A stretch of 32,569 bases of DNA from Eubacterium sp. (GTDB lineage: Bacteria; Bacillota; Clostridia; Lachnospirales; Lachnospiraceae): NCBI GenBank assembly GCA_017459675.1, contig JAFUCM010000188.1, positions 1 to 32,569 of the forward strand. The letters are read 5' to 3'. The notes beneath the pieces were generated by a model. The model saw only the letters and a program-made list of their open reading frames with translations. It was not told the origin of the DNA and ran no database searches. The translations under genes were made by a program, and so were the position numbers. How positions within the stretch are numbered: the first letter of the stretch is position 1; each line of letters opens with the position of its first letter. This document shows positions 1-8,957 of the stretch, piece by piece.

Positions 1-745
1 CACTCTCGAGATTGTCCTCGCCAAGCTCCTCGCGAATCAGCTTGATCTGCTCGCGCAGCACGTATTCCCGCTGGTTCTTATCGATCCGGGCCCGCACCTG
101 CTCCTGCAGCTCAGACTGAATCCGGCTGATCTCGATTTCACTGGTCATCAGCGTGGACAGAATCACATATTTCTCATGGAAATTATCTGCCTCCAGCAGT
201 TCCTGCCGCTTCTCGAAGGACATCGGCAGATGAATGGCAATCTGATTGGCCAGATGGAAAATATTCAGCGTGCCGAGTACCTGCTTTACCAGATCCGGGC
301 TGATCTTGTGACTCACCTGCGCATAGGATTTAAAGAGATCTGTCAGCGTCCGGTACATCGCGATTTCCACCGCAGAATCCGGAAGCTCCTCCTGCATCTC
401 CTCAATTTCCGCCACTTCCGCATGACATGCGTCACCGGAATTGTCAAATTTATATAAATGCGCGCGGGACACACTTGCCACCTGCACGCGGAGAACCTCC
501 TTCGGAAGGCGGATCGCCTGCCGGATCCGCACCAGCATGCCGATCTCATACAGATCCTTCTGCTCCGGCTCTGCCACTTCTTTATCGCGCTGCGCCACCA
601 TGAAAACCATCTCATCGTGGACCAGTGCTTCCTGTATCGCCTGAATTGATTTTTTGCGGTCCAGATCCACGTGCACCACCATTTCCGGGAGAATGACAGA
701 TCCCCGGAGCGGCACACATGGCACATTTATCGTAATATCACTCAT
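1..745 (-). CDS. lon: ATP-dependent protease Lon, N-terminal part (cut by window edge)
   Basis: Only the first 248 codons are in the window; the gene runs off the left edge. The protein begins MSDITINVPCVPLRGSVILP, the PLRG-V-xP start of the Lon substrate-binding domain. It continues into the helical part that precedes the AAA+ module (region with REYVLREQIKLIREELGE near residues 225-245). The AAA+ and Ser-Lys protease domains must lie beyond the window. Lon is a soluble hexameric protease that degrades misfolded and regulatory proteins. It follows clpX on the same strand after a 75-nt gap that contains a hairpin, so it may be partly uncoupled from clpX. No strong Shine-Dalgarno is seen (only AGGAT upstream). 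Confidence 0.93.
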   Translation of the reverse strand, partial: MSDITINVPCVPLRGSVILPEMVVHVDLDRKKSIQAIQEALVHDEMVFMVAQRDKEVAEPEQKDLYEIGMLVRIRQAIRLPKEVLRVQVASVSRAHLYKFDNSGDACHAEVAEIEEMQEELPDSAVEIAMYRTLTDLFKSYAQVSHKISPDLVKQVLGTLNIFHLANQIAIHLPMSFEKRQELLEADNFHEKYVILSTLMTSEIEISRIQSELQEQVRARIDKNQREYVLREQIKLIREELGEDNLES

Positions 746-767
746 TTTTCTATCCTATAATATACAA

Positions 768-810
768 ACAGGGCTGCTGCACCTCAGCGAACAGCGTGCA
801 GAAGCCCCGT
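768..810 (-). terminator. Hairpin between clpX and lon (attenuator or weak terminator)
   Basis: Two 15-nt arms (768-782 and 796-810) pair with two mismatches around a 13-nt loop. No long U-run follows on the minus strand, so it may reduce rather than stop read-through into lon, or stabilise the clpX 3' end. Its arm ACAGGGCTGCTGC closely resembles the hairpin arm at 29495-29509. Confidence 0.55.
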
Positions 811-820
811 ATAAATTCTC

Positions 821-2107
821 TCAGGCCGTGGCAGGTCCGCCCACGCGTCCTGCTGCCTTTTTCGCCGGAATTCTCTGTGGAACCACCGGCTCTCCGCGTA
901 CAATCATCGGTTCTTCCGTGCCCTCGACGGAAGCTTTCGTGATCTGGCACTCGCGGATTGTATCATCTGATGGAATGTCATACATGACATTGATCATCGT
1001 CTTTTCCATAATCGAGCGAAGTCCGCGCGCACCGGTCTTCCTGCTCAGGGACTGCTGTGCGATTGCAACAAGCGCGTCCTCATCGAAGCCGAGTGCGACA
1101 CCGTCAAGCTCCATTAACTTCTTATACTGTTTCACCAGTGAATTCTTCGGCTCTTTCAGAATTCTGACGAGCGCTTCCTCATCCAGCTGGTCCAGCGTTA
1201 CAACAATCGGAACACGTCCGATGAATTCCGGAATCAGACCGAATTTTACAAAATCCTCCGGCATGGCCTGGCGAAGCAGTCTGCCGACTTCGACATGATT
1301 GCGCGCACCAAGATCGGCGTTAAATCCGATGGACTTGGTATCCTGACGCATCTCAATAATCTTGTCCAGTCCCTCGAACGCGCCGCCGCAGATGAACAGA
1401 ATATTTGTGGTATCGATCTGAAGAAATTCCTGATGCGGATGTTTGCGTCCGCCCTGCGGCGGGACATTTGCGACCGTACCCTCAATGATCTTCAGCAGTG
1501 CCTGCTGAACGCCTTCACCGGAGACATCGCGCGTAATGGATGCATTCTCCGATTTCCGGGTAATTTTATCAATCTCATCGATGTAAATGATGCCGTGCTC
1601 CGCGCGCTCCATGTCGTAATCTGCCGCCTGAATCAGTTTCAGCAGAATATTCTCCACATCCTCACCGACATAGCCGGCCTCTGTCAGGGCCGTTGCATCG
1701 GCGATCGCGAACGGTACATTCAGCATGCGGGCAAGTGTCTGCGCCAGCAGCGTCTTGCCGCTTCCGGTCGGTCCGAGCATCAGGATGTTGCTCTTCTGCA
1801 GTTCCACATCCGAGACATTTGATGCCAGAATCCGCTTATAATGGTTATAGACTGCTACAGACAGAACCTTTTTTGCATCATCCTGTCCGATTACATAGTC
1901 ATCCAGAAATGCCTTGATCTCGCGCGGGCGCATCAGATTGATCTCAGTATCAAAAATGTCCTGATCCTGAAATTCATCTTCTATGATTTCCTGGCAGAGA
2001 CCAATACATGCATCACAGATATAAGCGCCGTCCGGTCCGGAGATCAGCTTCCGCACCTGATCCTCGGATTTCCCGCAGAACGAGCATCTGATCTTCTGGT
2101 CATTCAT
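821..2107 (-). CDS. clpX: ATP-dependent Clp protease ATP-binding subunit ClpX
   Basis: 428-residue AAA+ unfoldase that feeds substrates to ClpP. Visible features, in order: the zinc-binding domain with Cys8, Cys11, Cys31 and Cys34; Walker A GPTGSGKT at 112-119; the pore loop GYVG at about 145-148; Walker B IIYIDE at 173-178; the ClpP-docking IGF tripeptide at 260-262; and sensor-2 ([11 protein letters not shown]) near the C-terminus. The length is normal for the family. It starts 15 nt after the clpP stop, so the two are cotranscribed and the partners are made together. The last residues (after the sensor-2 domain) are poorly conserved, as is usual. Confidence 0.98.
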   Translation of the reverse strand: MNDQKIRCSFCGKSEDQVRKLISGPDGAYICDACIGLCQEIIEDEFQDQDIFDTEINLMRPREIKAFLDDYVIGQDDAKKVLSVAVYNHYKRILASNVSDVELQKSNILMLGPTGSGKTLLAQTLARMLNVPFAIADATALTEAGYVGEDVENILLKLIQAADYDMERAEHGIIYIDEIDKITRKSENASITRDVSGEGVQQALLKIIEGTVANVPPQGGRKHPHQEFLQIDTTNILFICGGAFEGLDKIIEMRQDTKSIGFNADLGARNHVEVGRLLRQAMPEDFVKFGLIPEFIGRVPIVVTLDQLDEEALVRILKEPKNSLVKQYKKLMELDGVALGFDEDALVAIAQQSLSRKTGARGLRSIMEKTMINVMYDIPSDDTIRECQITKASVEGTEEPMIVRGEPVVPQRIPAKKAAGRVGGPATA

Positions 2108-2122
2108 TCGTATACTCTCCTC

Positions 2123-2704
2123 TTACCGGTTGGTGATCACACGGTCGATCAGACCATAGTCCAGCGCTTCCTGCGCAGACATGAAATGATCACGCTCTGT
2201 ATCCTGTGCAATCTTTTCCAGCGGCTGTCCGGTGTTTGCAGCAAGCATCTCATTGAGTTTGCGCTTGGTCTTCAGGATCTGCTCCGCCGCAATCTCAATC
2301 TCCGTTGCCTGTCCGCGCGCGCCGCCGGACGGCTGATGGATCATAATCTCGGCATTCGGCAGCGCCATGCGCTTGCCCTTTGCGCCGCCTGCCAGCAGGA
2401 ATGCACCCATGCTCGCAGCCATTCCGATGCAGATCGTCGATACATCGCATTTGATATACTGCATCGTATCGTAGATTGCCAGCCCGGCAGTTACCATACC
2501 GCCGGGGCTGTTGATGTACAGGTGAATATCTTTTCCCGGATCCTCGGACTCAAGAAACAGCAGCTGTGCAACCGTAAGGCTTGCTGTCACATCATTTACC
2601 TCTTCGCCGAGAAAGATAATCCGGTCCTTCAGCAGGCGGGAGTAAATATCATAGGTACGCTCGCCTCTGCTGGTCTGTTCTAATACATAGGGGACTAAAC
2701 TCAT
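2123..2704 (-). CDS. clpP: ATP-dependent Clp protease proteolytic subunit ClpP
   Basis: 193-residue serine peptidase forming the barrel of ClpXP. The catalytic triad is Ser98 (GMAASMGA), His123 (MIHQPSG) and Asp172 (TERDHFM), the standard ClpP spacing. The start [10 protein letters not shown] at 2704 is chosen because it matches ClpP N-termini and has GGAGGA about 5 nt upstream. The frame stays open further upstream, but that extension overlaps tig and is basic and unlike ClpP. The start codon lies one base past the tig stop, so translation is probably coupled. There is no obvious CtsR or CIRCE operator before this operon. Confidence 0.98.
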   Translation of the reverse strand: MSLVPYVLEQTSRGERTYDIYSRLLKDRIIFLGEEVNDVTASLTVAQLLFLESEDPGKDIHLYINSPGGMVTAGLAIYDTMQYIKCDVSTICIGMAASMGAFLLAGGAKGKRMALPNAEIMIHQPSGGARGQATEIEIAAEQILKTKRKLNEMLAANTGQPLEKIAQDTERDHFMSAQEALDYGLIDRVITNR

Positions 2705-2705
2705 T

Positions 2706-4028
2706 TTATTCCTCCGGTGCAGCCTCTGCCTCTTCCGGCTCGTCAACTTCGACAGCCTTCTCAGCGATGAAGTCAACCGCCTTGCGGACCTTCAGGTCAT
2801 CACGGATGTTGTCGCGCTCAGCATCGCCCATGAGTTCCTTGACCTTGTCAACCTCGAGACCGTATGCAGCTGCCATCTCTTCCATCTGTGCCTCGACCTC
2901 TTCGTCAGTAACTTCGAATCCTTCGACCTCAGCGATCTTCTCGAGGGTCAGACGTGTGCGGATCTGCTGCTCAGCCTGCGGCTTCATGGACTCGACAGCC
3001 TGTGCCTGTGTCTGGCCGGTGAACTGCAGATACTGCTGGTAATCCATGCCCTGCATGCGGAGATTGTTCATCAGATTCTCAAGCATCTGCTCAGCCTGGG
3101 ACTCCAGCATCAGCTCCGGAATCTCGATGGTGGAATTCTCTGCAGCCTTGGATGCAGCGTAGTCCTTCTTGGACTGCTCAGCCTGCTCCTGTCTGCTCTT
3201 CTCCATGTTATTGCGGAGATCAGCCTTGTACTCTTCAAGTGTATCAAACTCGGAAACATCCTCTGCGAACTCATCGTTCAGCTCCGGAAGCTCCTTGGTC
3301 TGAATGTTGTGAATGGTGCAGTGGAATACTGCAGCCTTGCCCTTCAGATCTTCTGCATGATAGTCCTCCGGGAATGTAACTTCCACGTCCTTTTCATCGC
3401 CGACGTTCAGGCCGACAAGCTGGTCCTCAAATCCCGGGATAAATGCGCCGGAACCGATCTCGAGCTCATGTCCTTCTGCTGTGCCGCCGTCAAATGCAAC
3501 GCCGTCGATGGTGCCTGCATAGTCAAGTGTGACGGTATCGCCCTGCTCGACTGCGCGGCCTTCTACTGTGACAAGACGGGAATTGCGCTCCTGCTCACGC
3601 TGCAGTGCCTTCTCAACATCCTCATCTGTTACTTCGACCATGGTCTTCGGAACTTCCAGTCCGACATAGTCGCCCAGCGTTACTTCCGGCTTGGTTGCAA
3701 CTTCTGCTGTGAAGATAAACGGCTTGCCCTTCTCAATCTGGGTTACTTCGATGTTCGGTCTGGAGACGATGTCAAGATCAACATCCTTAATTGCATCATC
3801 ATATGCCTGCGGAATCAGATTGTTCGCAGCATCCTCATAGAAAATGCCTGCGCCGTACATACGCTCAACCATCTTTCTCGGAACTTTGCCCTTGCGGAAT
3901 CCCGGGATGGAAATATCCTTTTTCTGTCTCTGATAAACCTGCTCAATCGCCTTGTCAAGTTCCTCTGCCGGAACCTCGATTGTCAGCTTTGCCATGCTGT
4001 TTTCCAGTTTTTCAACCTGAACACTCAT
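2706..4028 (-). CDS. tig: Trigger factor, ribosome-associated chaperone and peptidyl-prolyl isomerase
   Basis: 440-residue trigger factor. The N-terminal ribosome-binding signature GFRKGKVPR is near residues 43-51. An FKBP-like prolyl isomerase domain follows at roughly 150-240, then the long helical C-terminal chaperone domain rich in Glu, Gln and Met. The C-terminus is very acidic ([14 protein letters not shown]). The start is fixed by AAGGAGG at 4039-4045, 10 nt upstream. It is the first gene of a tig-clpP-clpX(-lon) unit that links nascent-chain folding with proteolysis, and it has its own sigma-A-like promoter at 4179-4207. Confidence 0.98.
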   Translation of the reverse strand: MSVQVEKLENSMAKLTIEVPAEELDKAIEQVYQRQKKDISIPGFRKGKVPRKMVERMYGAGIFYEDAANNLIPQAYDDAIKDVDLDIVSRPNIEVTQIEKGKPFIFTAEVATKPEVTLGDYVGLEVPKTMVEVTDEDVEKALQREQERNSRLVTVEGRAVEQGDTVTLDYAGTIDGVAFDGGTAEGHELEIGSGAFIPGFEDQLVGLNVGDEKDVEVTFPEDYHAEDLKGKAAVFHCTIHNIQTKELPELNDEFAEDVSEFDTLEEYKADLRNNMEKSRQEQAEQSKKDYAASKAAENSTIEIPELMLESQAEQMLENLMNNLRMQGMDYQQYLQFTGQTQAQAVESMKPQAEQQIRTRLTLEKIAEVEGFEVTDEEVEAQMEEMAAAYGLEVDKVKELMGDAERDNIRDDLKVRKAVDFIAEKAVEVDEPEEAEAAPEE

Positions 4029-4343
4029 TTGTCGTTTTCCTCCTTGTATAAAAGTACATTTGCAGGTCTGATGCCCGACTGGCTGCCTGCAAACGCAGGA
4101 TCATCTCTTCCTTTTGGCATTACCTGTGGCACAAAAACACGGAAATCCGGAGGATTCCCTGTTTACAGCCGTCTCGATAGTATAGCATAACGACCGTTAA
4201 AACGCAATGAAATCTTATGCTTTCTGAAGGTTCTGTAAGGGGTTCCGGCCCGCACGGGACCGCCGCTGTGCGCCGCCGCAATCACCGCAGGCGGATCCAC
4301 GCAACCCTGTGCCCACCGCAGGCGCATTCCGGTGATTCTGAAC
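4029..4343. other. Intergenic leader of tig
   Basis: This 315-nt gap holds the tig ribosome-binding site (4039-4045), a leader of about 145 nt, the tig promoter (4179-4207), and two of three 31-bp tandem repeats next to the DUF5711 gene end. No coding region is supported here. Confidence 0.8.
4179..4207 (-). promoter_or_regulatory. Sigma-A-type promoter for tig-clpP-clpX
   Basis: On the minus strand, -35 TTGCGT (4202-4207), a 17-nt spacer and -10 TATACT (4179-4184). It is correctly placed about 150 nt upstream of tig. Confidence 0.72.
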
Positions 4344-4374
4344 TCACCGCAGGCGGAACCACGTGATTCCGTCT
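4282..4374 (-). repeat. Three tandem 31-bp degenerate repeats covering the 3' end of the DUF5711 gene
   Basis: The core CACCGCAGGCG recurs at 4283, 4314 and 4345, exactly 31 bp apart. The unit at 4344-4374 encodes the last residues and stop of the DUF5711 protein. On the minus strand the copies read TGGTTCCGCCTGCGGTGA, GGAATGCGCCTGCGGTGG and TGGATCCGCCTGCGGTGA. Two of the three copies therefore keep a W-x-R-L-R-stop reading. The copies have no unique spacers, so this is not a CRISPR. Confidence 0.75.
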
Positions 4375-5906
4375 TCATCTGCCGCGACATACGTCTTGGT
4401 ATCGACAGAAAACAGCTGCCTGGTATGTTCTTCATAACTGCCGCGGTATTTCTCTGTCCCGTCAAGTCCGAAAACGCACATCTCATTTCTGTTATAGAAA
4501 CTGATCTGATTTCCGGAGAACTCCACGGTCTCAAACATGAAATCCATCGGTTTGCGCGCCAGTTCCCTGCCATTTAGATCATACACATTTATAATGAAAG
4601 GTTTTTCATCTGTGCCGGCATTTCCCGCGCCGTCCGCAGACTTTCCGGATCCTCCGGCATTTCCCGTTCCGCCCGCAGAATTTCCGGCTTTGCCGGCTGT
4701 CTCCGCCCCCGCCGAATCTGCTGCGGCATTTTCCTCAACAGCTGCATCGGATGCGCCGCCGGATTCTTCCCAGGCCGCCTCATCATCGTCCGCATTGTTA
4801 TCGAGCACCAGCCCGATGTACCGGTCACTGTAGAAGACACTCTCGATCTCTTCATTTACCTTGACTTCCTGCTTCTTTTCAGGAACGGTATCGCCTTCAA
4901 AGATCACAAATCCATTATCACGGAATGCGACTGCCGTCGTACCGCTCAGGTACTCAATTTCCGGCACCAGAATGTCCTCCATCTCAAACTGACCGACCCG
5001 GTTGTCCATCTGATTCTGTCCGATGTCATCAAAATTGTAGAAACGGATCAGACTCTTCATGGTGTTATCAGCATAGGAAAGATAAGAAACCGCCAGAAGC
5101 ATGCCGTCTTCGGAAAGCGCGATGTCCATCGGGTAGCCCGGTTCGTTGATGGATGTCTTAATCGACGCAATCTCTTCGCCGTTCGTCTTGTAGTAACGCA
5201 GGAAATTGCTGTTGCTTCCGGTATCTCCGAGCAGCGCTGCAACCGTGCCCGAAGACGAGACATCTGCCCGGACAATCGGCATATCCGTGCTGATCGTTCC
5301 AAGTTCCCCCGTCTCATTGCAGATCACAATGGTAGATCCGTCACTGTCAAATACCGCTGCCGTTGTTCCGCTGACGGAAACCTTCGGTGCATCCATCCGG
5401 TAATTGATTTCCCAGATCATGTTCTGGCTGCGGCTGATCAGCGAGGCGCCGTCCGTTCCGTACCGCAGAACATTTCCCCCGAGGCTGCAGTACTCGCTGG
5501 AAATCGCATTATCCACCGTCTGCTCCGCGACCACCTTGTAAGAATGATACGCCCAGTGCCGCACAATGGTCATACCGATCAGAACAGCTGCAATAACAGC
5601 TGCCGCAATGATTCCCCAGACCACAAGTCTCTGCCGGTAGGGCGCCAGAAAATGAAAGTACCGCAGAATTCCCGGCTTTCTGCTGCCTGATTCTGCCTGC
5701 GCCGAAGGCTCCTCCGGCTGTACATCCTCTGCTGCCGCGCCATTTGCAGCCGCATCATTTGCAGCCGTACGCCGGGCAGACCGGCCTGACGGCTGAACGG
5801 ATCTGCTTTTCTGCCTGCTGCCCGACGCCTTCTCTTGCTCCGCAATCACTTCCTCCGGCGGGATGATCTCAATATTCAGTTCATCTTCATCTCTGTATTT
5901 TGCCAT
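4344..5906 (-). CDS. DUF5711 family membrane-anchored beta-propeller-like protein
   Basis: 520 residues, function unknown. A charged, Ala/Ser-rich cytoplasmic N-terminus (1-90) is followed by one membrane segment at about 94-115. A large extracytoplasmic domain follows with repeated short beta motifs (for example VSVSGTTAAVFDSDGSTIVI and GYPMDIALSEDGMLLAVSY), as in WD40/PQQ-like propellers. I recognise it as DUF5711, known from Lachnospiraceae. A low-complexity Gly/Ala/Asp/Glu/Ser linker at about 371-434 interrupts the propeller and looks inserted. The last codons lie inside a 31-bp tandem repeat. The start has only a weak Shine-Dalgarno and sits about 25 nt after a long hairpin (5931-6062). 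Confidence 0.85.
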   Translation of the reverse strand: MAKYRDEDELNIEIIPPEEVIAEQEKASGSRQKSRSVQPSGRSARRTAANDAAANGAAAEDVQPEEPSAQAESGSRKPGILRYFHFLAPYRQRLVVWGIIAAAVIAAVLIGMTIVRHWAYHSYKVVAEQTVDNAISSEYCSLGGNVLRYGTDGASLISRSQNMIWEINYRMDAPKVSVSGTTAAVFDSDGSTIVICNETGELGTISTDMPIVRADVSSSGTVAALLGDTGSNSNFLRYYKTNGEEIASIKTSINEPGYPMDIALSEDGMLLAVSYLSYADNTMKSLIRFYNFDDIGQNQMDNRVGQFEMEDILVPEIEYLSGTTAVAFRDNGFVIFEGDTVPEKKQEVKVNEEIESVFYSDRYIGLVLDNNADDDEAAWEESGGASDAAVEENAAADSAGAETAGKAGNSAGGTGNAGGSGKSADGAGNAGTDEKPFIINVYDLNGRELARKPMDFMFETVEFSGNQISFYNRNEMCVFGLDGTEKYRGSYEEHTRQLFSVDTKTYVAADEDGITWFRLR

Positions 5907-5930
5907 ACTATATTCTTATCTCGCTAAATC

Positions 5931-6062
5931 GGGGTTTGTCGGGGTAATTGTTTTCTTAAATACGCGTCCGTTCACATGATGCCATTTTCTAAAGCAGCGA
6001 ATTCTACCTGAGCTGCGTAGAAAACGGCATTCTGATAAACAGGCGCGTACTCGACAAACCCC
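5931..6062 (-). repeat. 132-nt stepped hairpin with conserved 13-nt loop (copy 1), between recR and DUF5711
   Basis: The outer arms 5931-5941 and 6052-6062 pair perfectly (11 bp). Inner blocks 5961-5966/6044-6049 (TACGCG), 5979-5991/6018-6030 (one mismatch) and 5994-5998/6012-6016 (GCAGC/GCTGC) continue the stem. A 19-nt one-sided bulge lies at 5942-5960. The loop 5999-6011 is GAATTCTACCTGA. A hairpin at 8958-9018 has a different stem but the same loop except for one base. Confidence 0.8.
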
Positions 6063-6066
6063 ATTT

Positions 6067-6663
6067 TCACAGATCCACGCGGCCTTCCAGGGCGCGCAGC
6101 AATGTCACTTCGTCGATGTACTCGAGGTCCCCGCCGACAGGAACGCCGCTGGCGATGCGGCTCACGCGGATTCCGGTGGGCTTCACCAGCTTGCTGATGT
6201 ACATGGCGGTTGTCTCGCCCTCCAGGCTGGAATTGGTGGCAATGATCACTTCGTCCACATCACCTTCCAGGCGGCGCATCAGTTCTTTGAGCCGGATTTC
6301 ATCCGGTCCGATCCCGAGCATCGGGGAGATCGCTCCCTGCAGCACGTGGTAGACACCGTCAAATTTCTGTGTCTTCTCATAAGCAGCGAGATCACGTGAA
6401 TTTTCCACAACCATGATCTGCCTGTGGTTCCGGTTCGGATTGGCGCAGATCGGGCAGATTTCCTGATCGGTCAGTGTGCAGCAGGAACTGCAGTAACGCA
6501 CGTTATCCCTGGCATCCTTCAGGACGTCCGCGAGACGGTGCACCTGATCCTGCGGCATATTTAAGATGTGAAATGCAAGCCGCTGCGCCGACTTCGGTCC
6601 GATCCCCGGAAGCCTTCCGAGTTCTTCGATCAGACCGTTGATATGACTGCTGTAATATTCCAT
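6067..6663 (-). CDS. recR: Recombination mediator protein RecR
   Basis: 198 residues, the usual RecR length. An N-terminal helix-hairpin-helix region (GRLPGIGPKSAQRLAFH, 16-32) is followed by a zinc finger with Cys58, Cys61, Cys70 and Cys73, then a Toprim domain (IMVVENSRDLAAYE). With RecF and RecO it loads RecA on gapped single-stranded DNA. Its ATG overlaps the TGA of ybaB (ATGA), so the two are translationally coupled. It ends the dnaX-ybaB-recR operon, and a long hairpin (5931-6062) lies just downstream. Confidence 0.98.
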   Translation of the reverse strand: MEYYSSHINGLIEELGRLPGIGPKSAQRLAFHILNMPQDQVHRLADVLKDARDNVRYCSSCCTLTDQEICPICANPNRNHRQIMVVENSRDLAAYEKTQKFDGVYHVLQGAISPMLGIGPDEIRLKELMRRLEGDVDEVIIATNSSLEGETTAMYISKLVKPTGIRVSRIASGVPVGGDLEYIDEVTLLRALEGRVDL

Positions 6664-7013
6664 CAGAAAGGAAGACCTCCCAGTCCCATTCCGCCGGCCA
6701 TCTTGCTCATGCTGCTGGAATAAGCCTCTTCGACTTTGCGAAGTGCCTCATTTGCAGCGACCATGATCAGATCCTCCAGCATCTCGATGTCATCCGGATC
6801 GACAACTTCTTCCGCGAGTTTGATCTTTGTGATCTCACGTTTTCCGGTGACTGTCACCTCGACCGCACCGCCGCCTGCTGTCGCTGAAAACTCGGATTCC
6901 TCCAGCGCCTTCTGGCTCTCTTCCATCTGGCGCTGCATCCGCTGTGCCTGCTTCATCAGATTGTTCATGTTGCCGGGCATTCCGCCGCCCGGAAATCCGC
7001 CTCTTTTTGCCAT
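6663..7013 (-). CDS. YbaB/EbfC family nucleoid-associated protein
   Basis: 116 residues. The Gly- and Met-rich N-terminus (GGFPGGGMPGNMNNLMKQAQ) precedes the YbaB fold (ATAGGGAVEVTVTGKREITKIKLAEEVVDPDDIEMLEDL), and a Gly-rich tail ends in GGLPF. Family members are small dimers that bind DNA and are encoded between dnaX and recR in most bacteria, as here. AAGGAG is correctly spaced before the start. The stop overlaps the recR start. Confidence 0.96.
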   Translation of the reverse strand: MAKRGGFPGGGMPGNMNNLMKQAQRMQRQMEESQKALEESEFSATAGGGAVEVTVTGKREITKIKLAEEVVDPDDIEMLEDLIMVAANEALRKVEEAYSSSMSKMAGGMGLGGLPF

Positions 7014-7050
7014 TGTTTTTCTCCTTCTTTACTGTATTTAACATTATATT

Positions 7051-8820
7051 TTAAAAGAAATCATCCTCCGGCCCGTCATCTTCTTCGGTTTCAATCGGCA
7101 TGTTGATCCGCTGCTGCAGTTCTTCTTCCGAGAGAATCTCTGCAAAATGACTTCTTCCGCCTGCTGTCTCGCATACCGGTTCGAAGGCCGCCTGTTTTCC
7201 GATAACCGTCTGGATCGCTTTCTGCAGCTCCTCCCGGTGCTCGCTGTTGTCCGGCGTATCCTCAAAAAAGAGTTTTGCATTTGGATCCGTAAAGCACAGG
7301 AACAGCTTTGATTCATCCGCAGCCGGATCGTATTTCGGCACCGCCATGCTCAGAAATCCTCTGACAAGTCCGCCGGTCTGGCCGACGATTCTCCGCCAGT
7401 TTTCACGGATCCGCTTCAGATCCTCCGGCGCCGCACGCGGCGGTTTCGGCGCTGTAGCATTTCCGCCCGGAAATACACCTGCTCCGCTGCGTCCTGCAGC
7501 ACCGGTGCCTGCCATACTCCCGGCTCCGTCTGCCCCATACATCCCGCTGCCCGGTCCGCCGGCAATTCCGCCCATCCCGGCGATACCATTTCCCCGGGCC
7601 GCCAGAACCGCACCGGGATTTGCGGCGAGTGTGTGCAAAAATTCACTTTCTTCCGCTGTAAAATTCGCCGTCTCCGCCTGTTTTTCCAGATTCCGGATGC
7701 GCTGCAGAATCGCCTCGCGGTTTGTGTTCATCTCCGGCCTGCAGAGACGGATCAGCGTCGTCTCAACCAGCACGCGCCGCTGCGTCACCTGCCGCAGTGT
7801 TCCGGAAAGTTCCGAGAGGACACGGATATACCGCATCAGTGCGGCCGGTTCAATCATCTCACTCTCTTCACGCAGCTGTGCAAGGTTCTCCGTAGAAACA
7901 TCCAGCACATCCTCAAGTTCCGAATCACTCTGCAGCAGCATCAGGTTGCGCAGATACCAGGTGAAATCGCTGACAAACTGCCCCATCTCCTTGCCCTGCT
8001 GCACCAGTTCTTCCAGAATCCGGATGCTGCCCGCCGCATCACGCGCGATAATCATGCGCAGCAGCCGGCTGAATACATCCGTATCGATCGTGCCGAGCAC
8101 ATTGAGGACGCGGTCAAATGTCAGTTTCTCGCCCAGATGAAACGCAATACACTGGTCCAGCAGACTCAGTGCGTCTCGCATGGAGCCGTCCGCCTTGCGC
8201 GCGATGTAGCGGATTGCCCGCGGTTCACTCTCGATCTTCTCCTGCTCCAGGAGGCTTTTGATCTGATCCGCAATTGTCTCGACTGCGATCCGCCGGAAAT
8301 CATACCGCTGGCATCTCGAGAGAATCGTAACCGGAATCTTATTTGCTTCCGTCGTCGCCAGAATAAACATCACATATTCGGGCGGTTCCTCCAGCGTCTT
8401 CAGAAGTGCATTGAAGGCACCTGTCGAGAGCATGTGGACCTCGTCAATAATATAAACCTTGAAGCGGCCTGATGTCGGCCGGTAGGCCACTTCCTCACGA
8501 ATCTCGCGGATATTATCCACACCGTTATTGGAAGCCGCATCGATCTCAATCACATTGGTCGATGTCCCGTTCAGAATCGCCTGACAGGTACTGCATGCAT
8601 TGCACGGTCCGTTCTCCGTCGGGTGCTCGCAGTTCACGGCGCGCGCAAGAATCTTCGCGATCGTTGTCTTGCCGGTTCCCCGCGTCCCGCAGAACAGATA
8701 GGCATGCCCGATCCGGTCCGCTTTCAGCTGGTTCTTTAAAGTTGTAACAATCGCATCCTGCCCCCGCACCTCATCAAACCGCTGCGGGCGGAATTTGCGA
8801 TACAGAGCCGTATAGCCCAT
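7051..8820 (-). CDS. dnaX: DNA polymerase III subunits gamma/tau
   Basis: 589 residues. This is the clamp-loader ATPase of the replicative polymerase. Walker A GTRGTGKT is at 45-52, the zinc site uses Cys64, Cys73, Cys76 and Cys79, and the Walker B region IIDEVH is at about 124-129. The SRC sensor (ILSRCQRYDFRR) and the domain III region QRRVLVETTLIRLCRPE follow. A 60-residue Gly/Ala/Met-rich linker (about 403-462) joins the ATPase to a tau-type C-terminal domain. I see no A-rich slippery site that would give a programmed frameshift to gamma. AGGAG precedes the start. It is the first gene of dnaX-ybaB-recR. Confidence 0.97.
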   Translation of the reverse strand: MGYTALYRKFRPQRFDEVRGQDAIVTTLKNQLKADRIGHAYLFCGTRGTGKTTIAKILARAVNCEHPTENGPCNACSTCQAILNGTSTNVIEIDAASNNGVDNIREIREEVAYRPTSGRFKVYIIDEVHMLSTGAFNALLKTLEEPPEYVMFILATTEANKIPVTILSRCQRYDFRRIAVETIADQIKSLLEQEKIESEPRAIRYIARKADGSMRDALSLLDQCIAFHLGEKLTFDRVLNVLGTIDTDVFSRLLRMIIARDAAGSIRILEELVQQGKEMGQFVSDFTWYLRNLMLLQSDSELEDVLDVSTENLAQLREESEMIEPAALMRYIRVLSELSGTLRQVTQRRVLVETTLIRLCRPEMNTNREAILQRIRNLEKQAETANFTAEESEFLHTLAANPGAVLAARGNGIAGMGGIAGGPGSGMYGADGAGSMAGTGAAGRSGAGVFPGGNATAPKPPRAAPEDLKRIRENWRRIVGQTGGLVRGFLSMAVPKYDPAADESKLFLCFTDPNAKLFFEDTPDNSEHREELQKAIQTVIGKQAAFEPVCETAGGRSHFAEILSEEELQQRINMPIETEEDDGPEDDFF

Positions 8821-8894
8821 AGTTCCGCTCCTGAAGTTCTGCGTAATTCTTCTGTCACATCAGTGATTTTTGCATAGGTATCCAGTATCATCCG

Positions 8895-8923
8895 ATTATA
8901 CAATGAATGCGGAATCTCCGCAA
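8895..8923 (-). promoter_or_regulatory. dnaX promoter with palindrome over the -35 and spacer
   Basis: On the minus strand, -35 TTGCGG (8918-8923), a 17-nt spacer and -10 TATAAT (8895-8900). A perfect palindrome TGCGGA-N3-TCCGCA (8908-8922) covers the -35 and part of the spacer and could be a repressor site. Confidence 0.65.
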
Positions 8924-8957
8924 GCACTGCAGGAGACAGGAGAATTCCAACAAAGCA

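Noticed and set aside
768..810. Third member of the GAATTCYACCTGA loop family
   Set aside because: The clpX-lon hairpin also has a 13-nt loop, but its sequence CTCAGCGAACAGC is not clearly related.
1841..2683. 280-codon plus-strand open frame
   Set aside because: It lies fully antisense to clpX and clpP, whose families are certain; its translation shows no family motif and no ribosome-binding site.
3309..4190. 293-codon plus-strand open frame
   Set aside because: It is the antisense shadow of tig and runs through the tig promoter.
4029..4343. CtsR or CIRCE heat-shock operator before tig-clpP
   Set aside because: Neither the tandem heptad AGGTCAAA-type repeat nor the CIRCE inverted repeat is present.
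4282..4374. CRISPR-like repeat array
   Set aside because: The three repeats are directly adjacent, without unique spacers, and lie partly in coding sequence; no cas genes are present.
7247..8140. 297-codon plus-strand open frame
   Set aside because: Antisense to dnaX with Pro/Arg/Ser-rich composition that mirrors the Gly-rich linker; not a gene.
7051..8820. Programmed frameshift in dnaX
   Set aside because: No A-rich slippery heptamer with a downstream stem was seen on the coding strand; the linker is Gly/Ala-rich instead.
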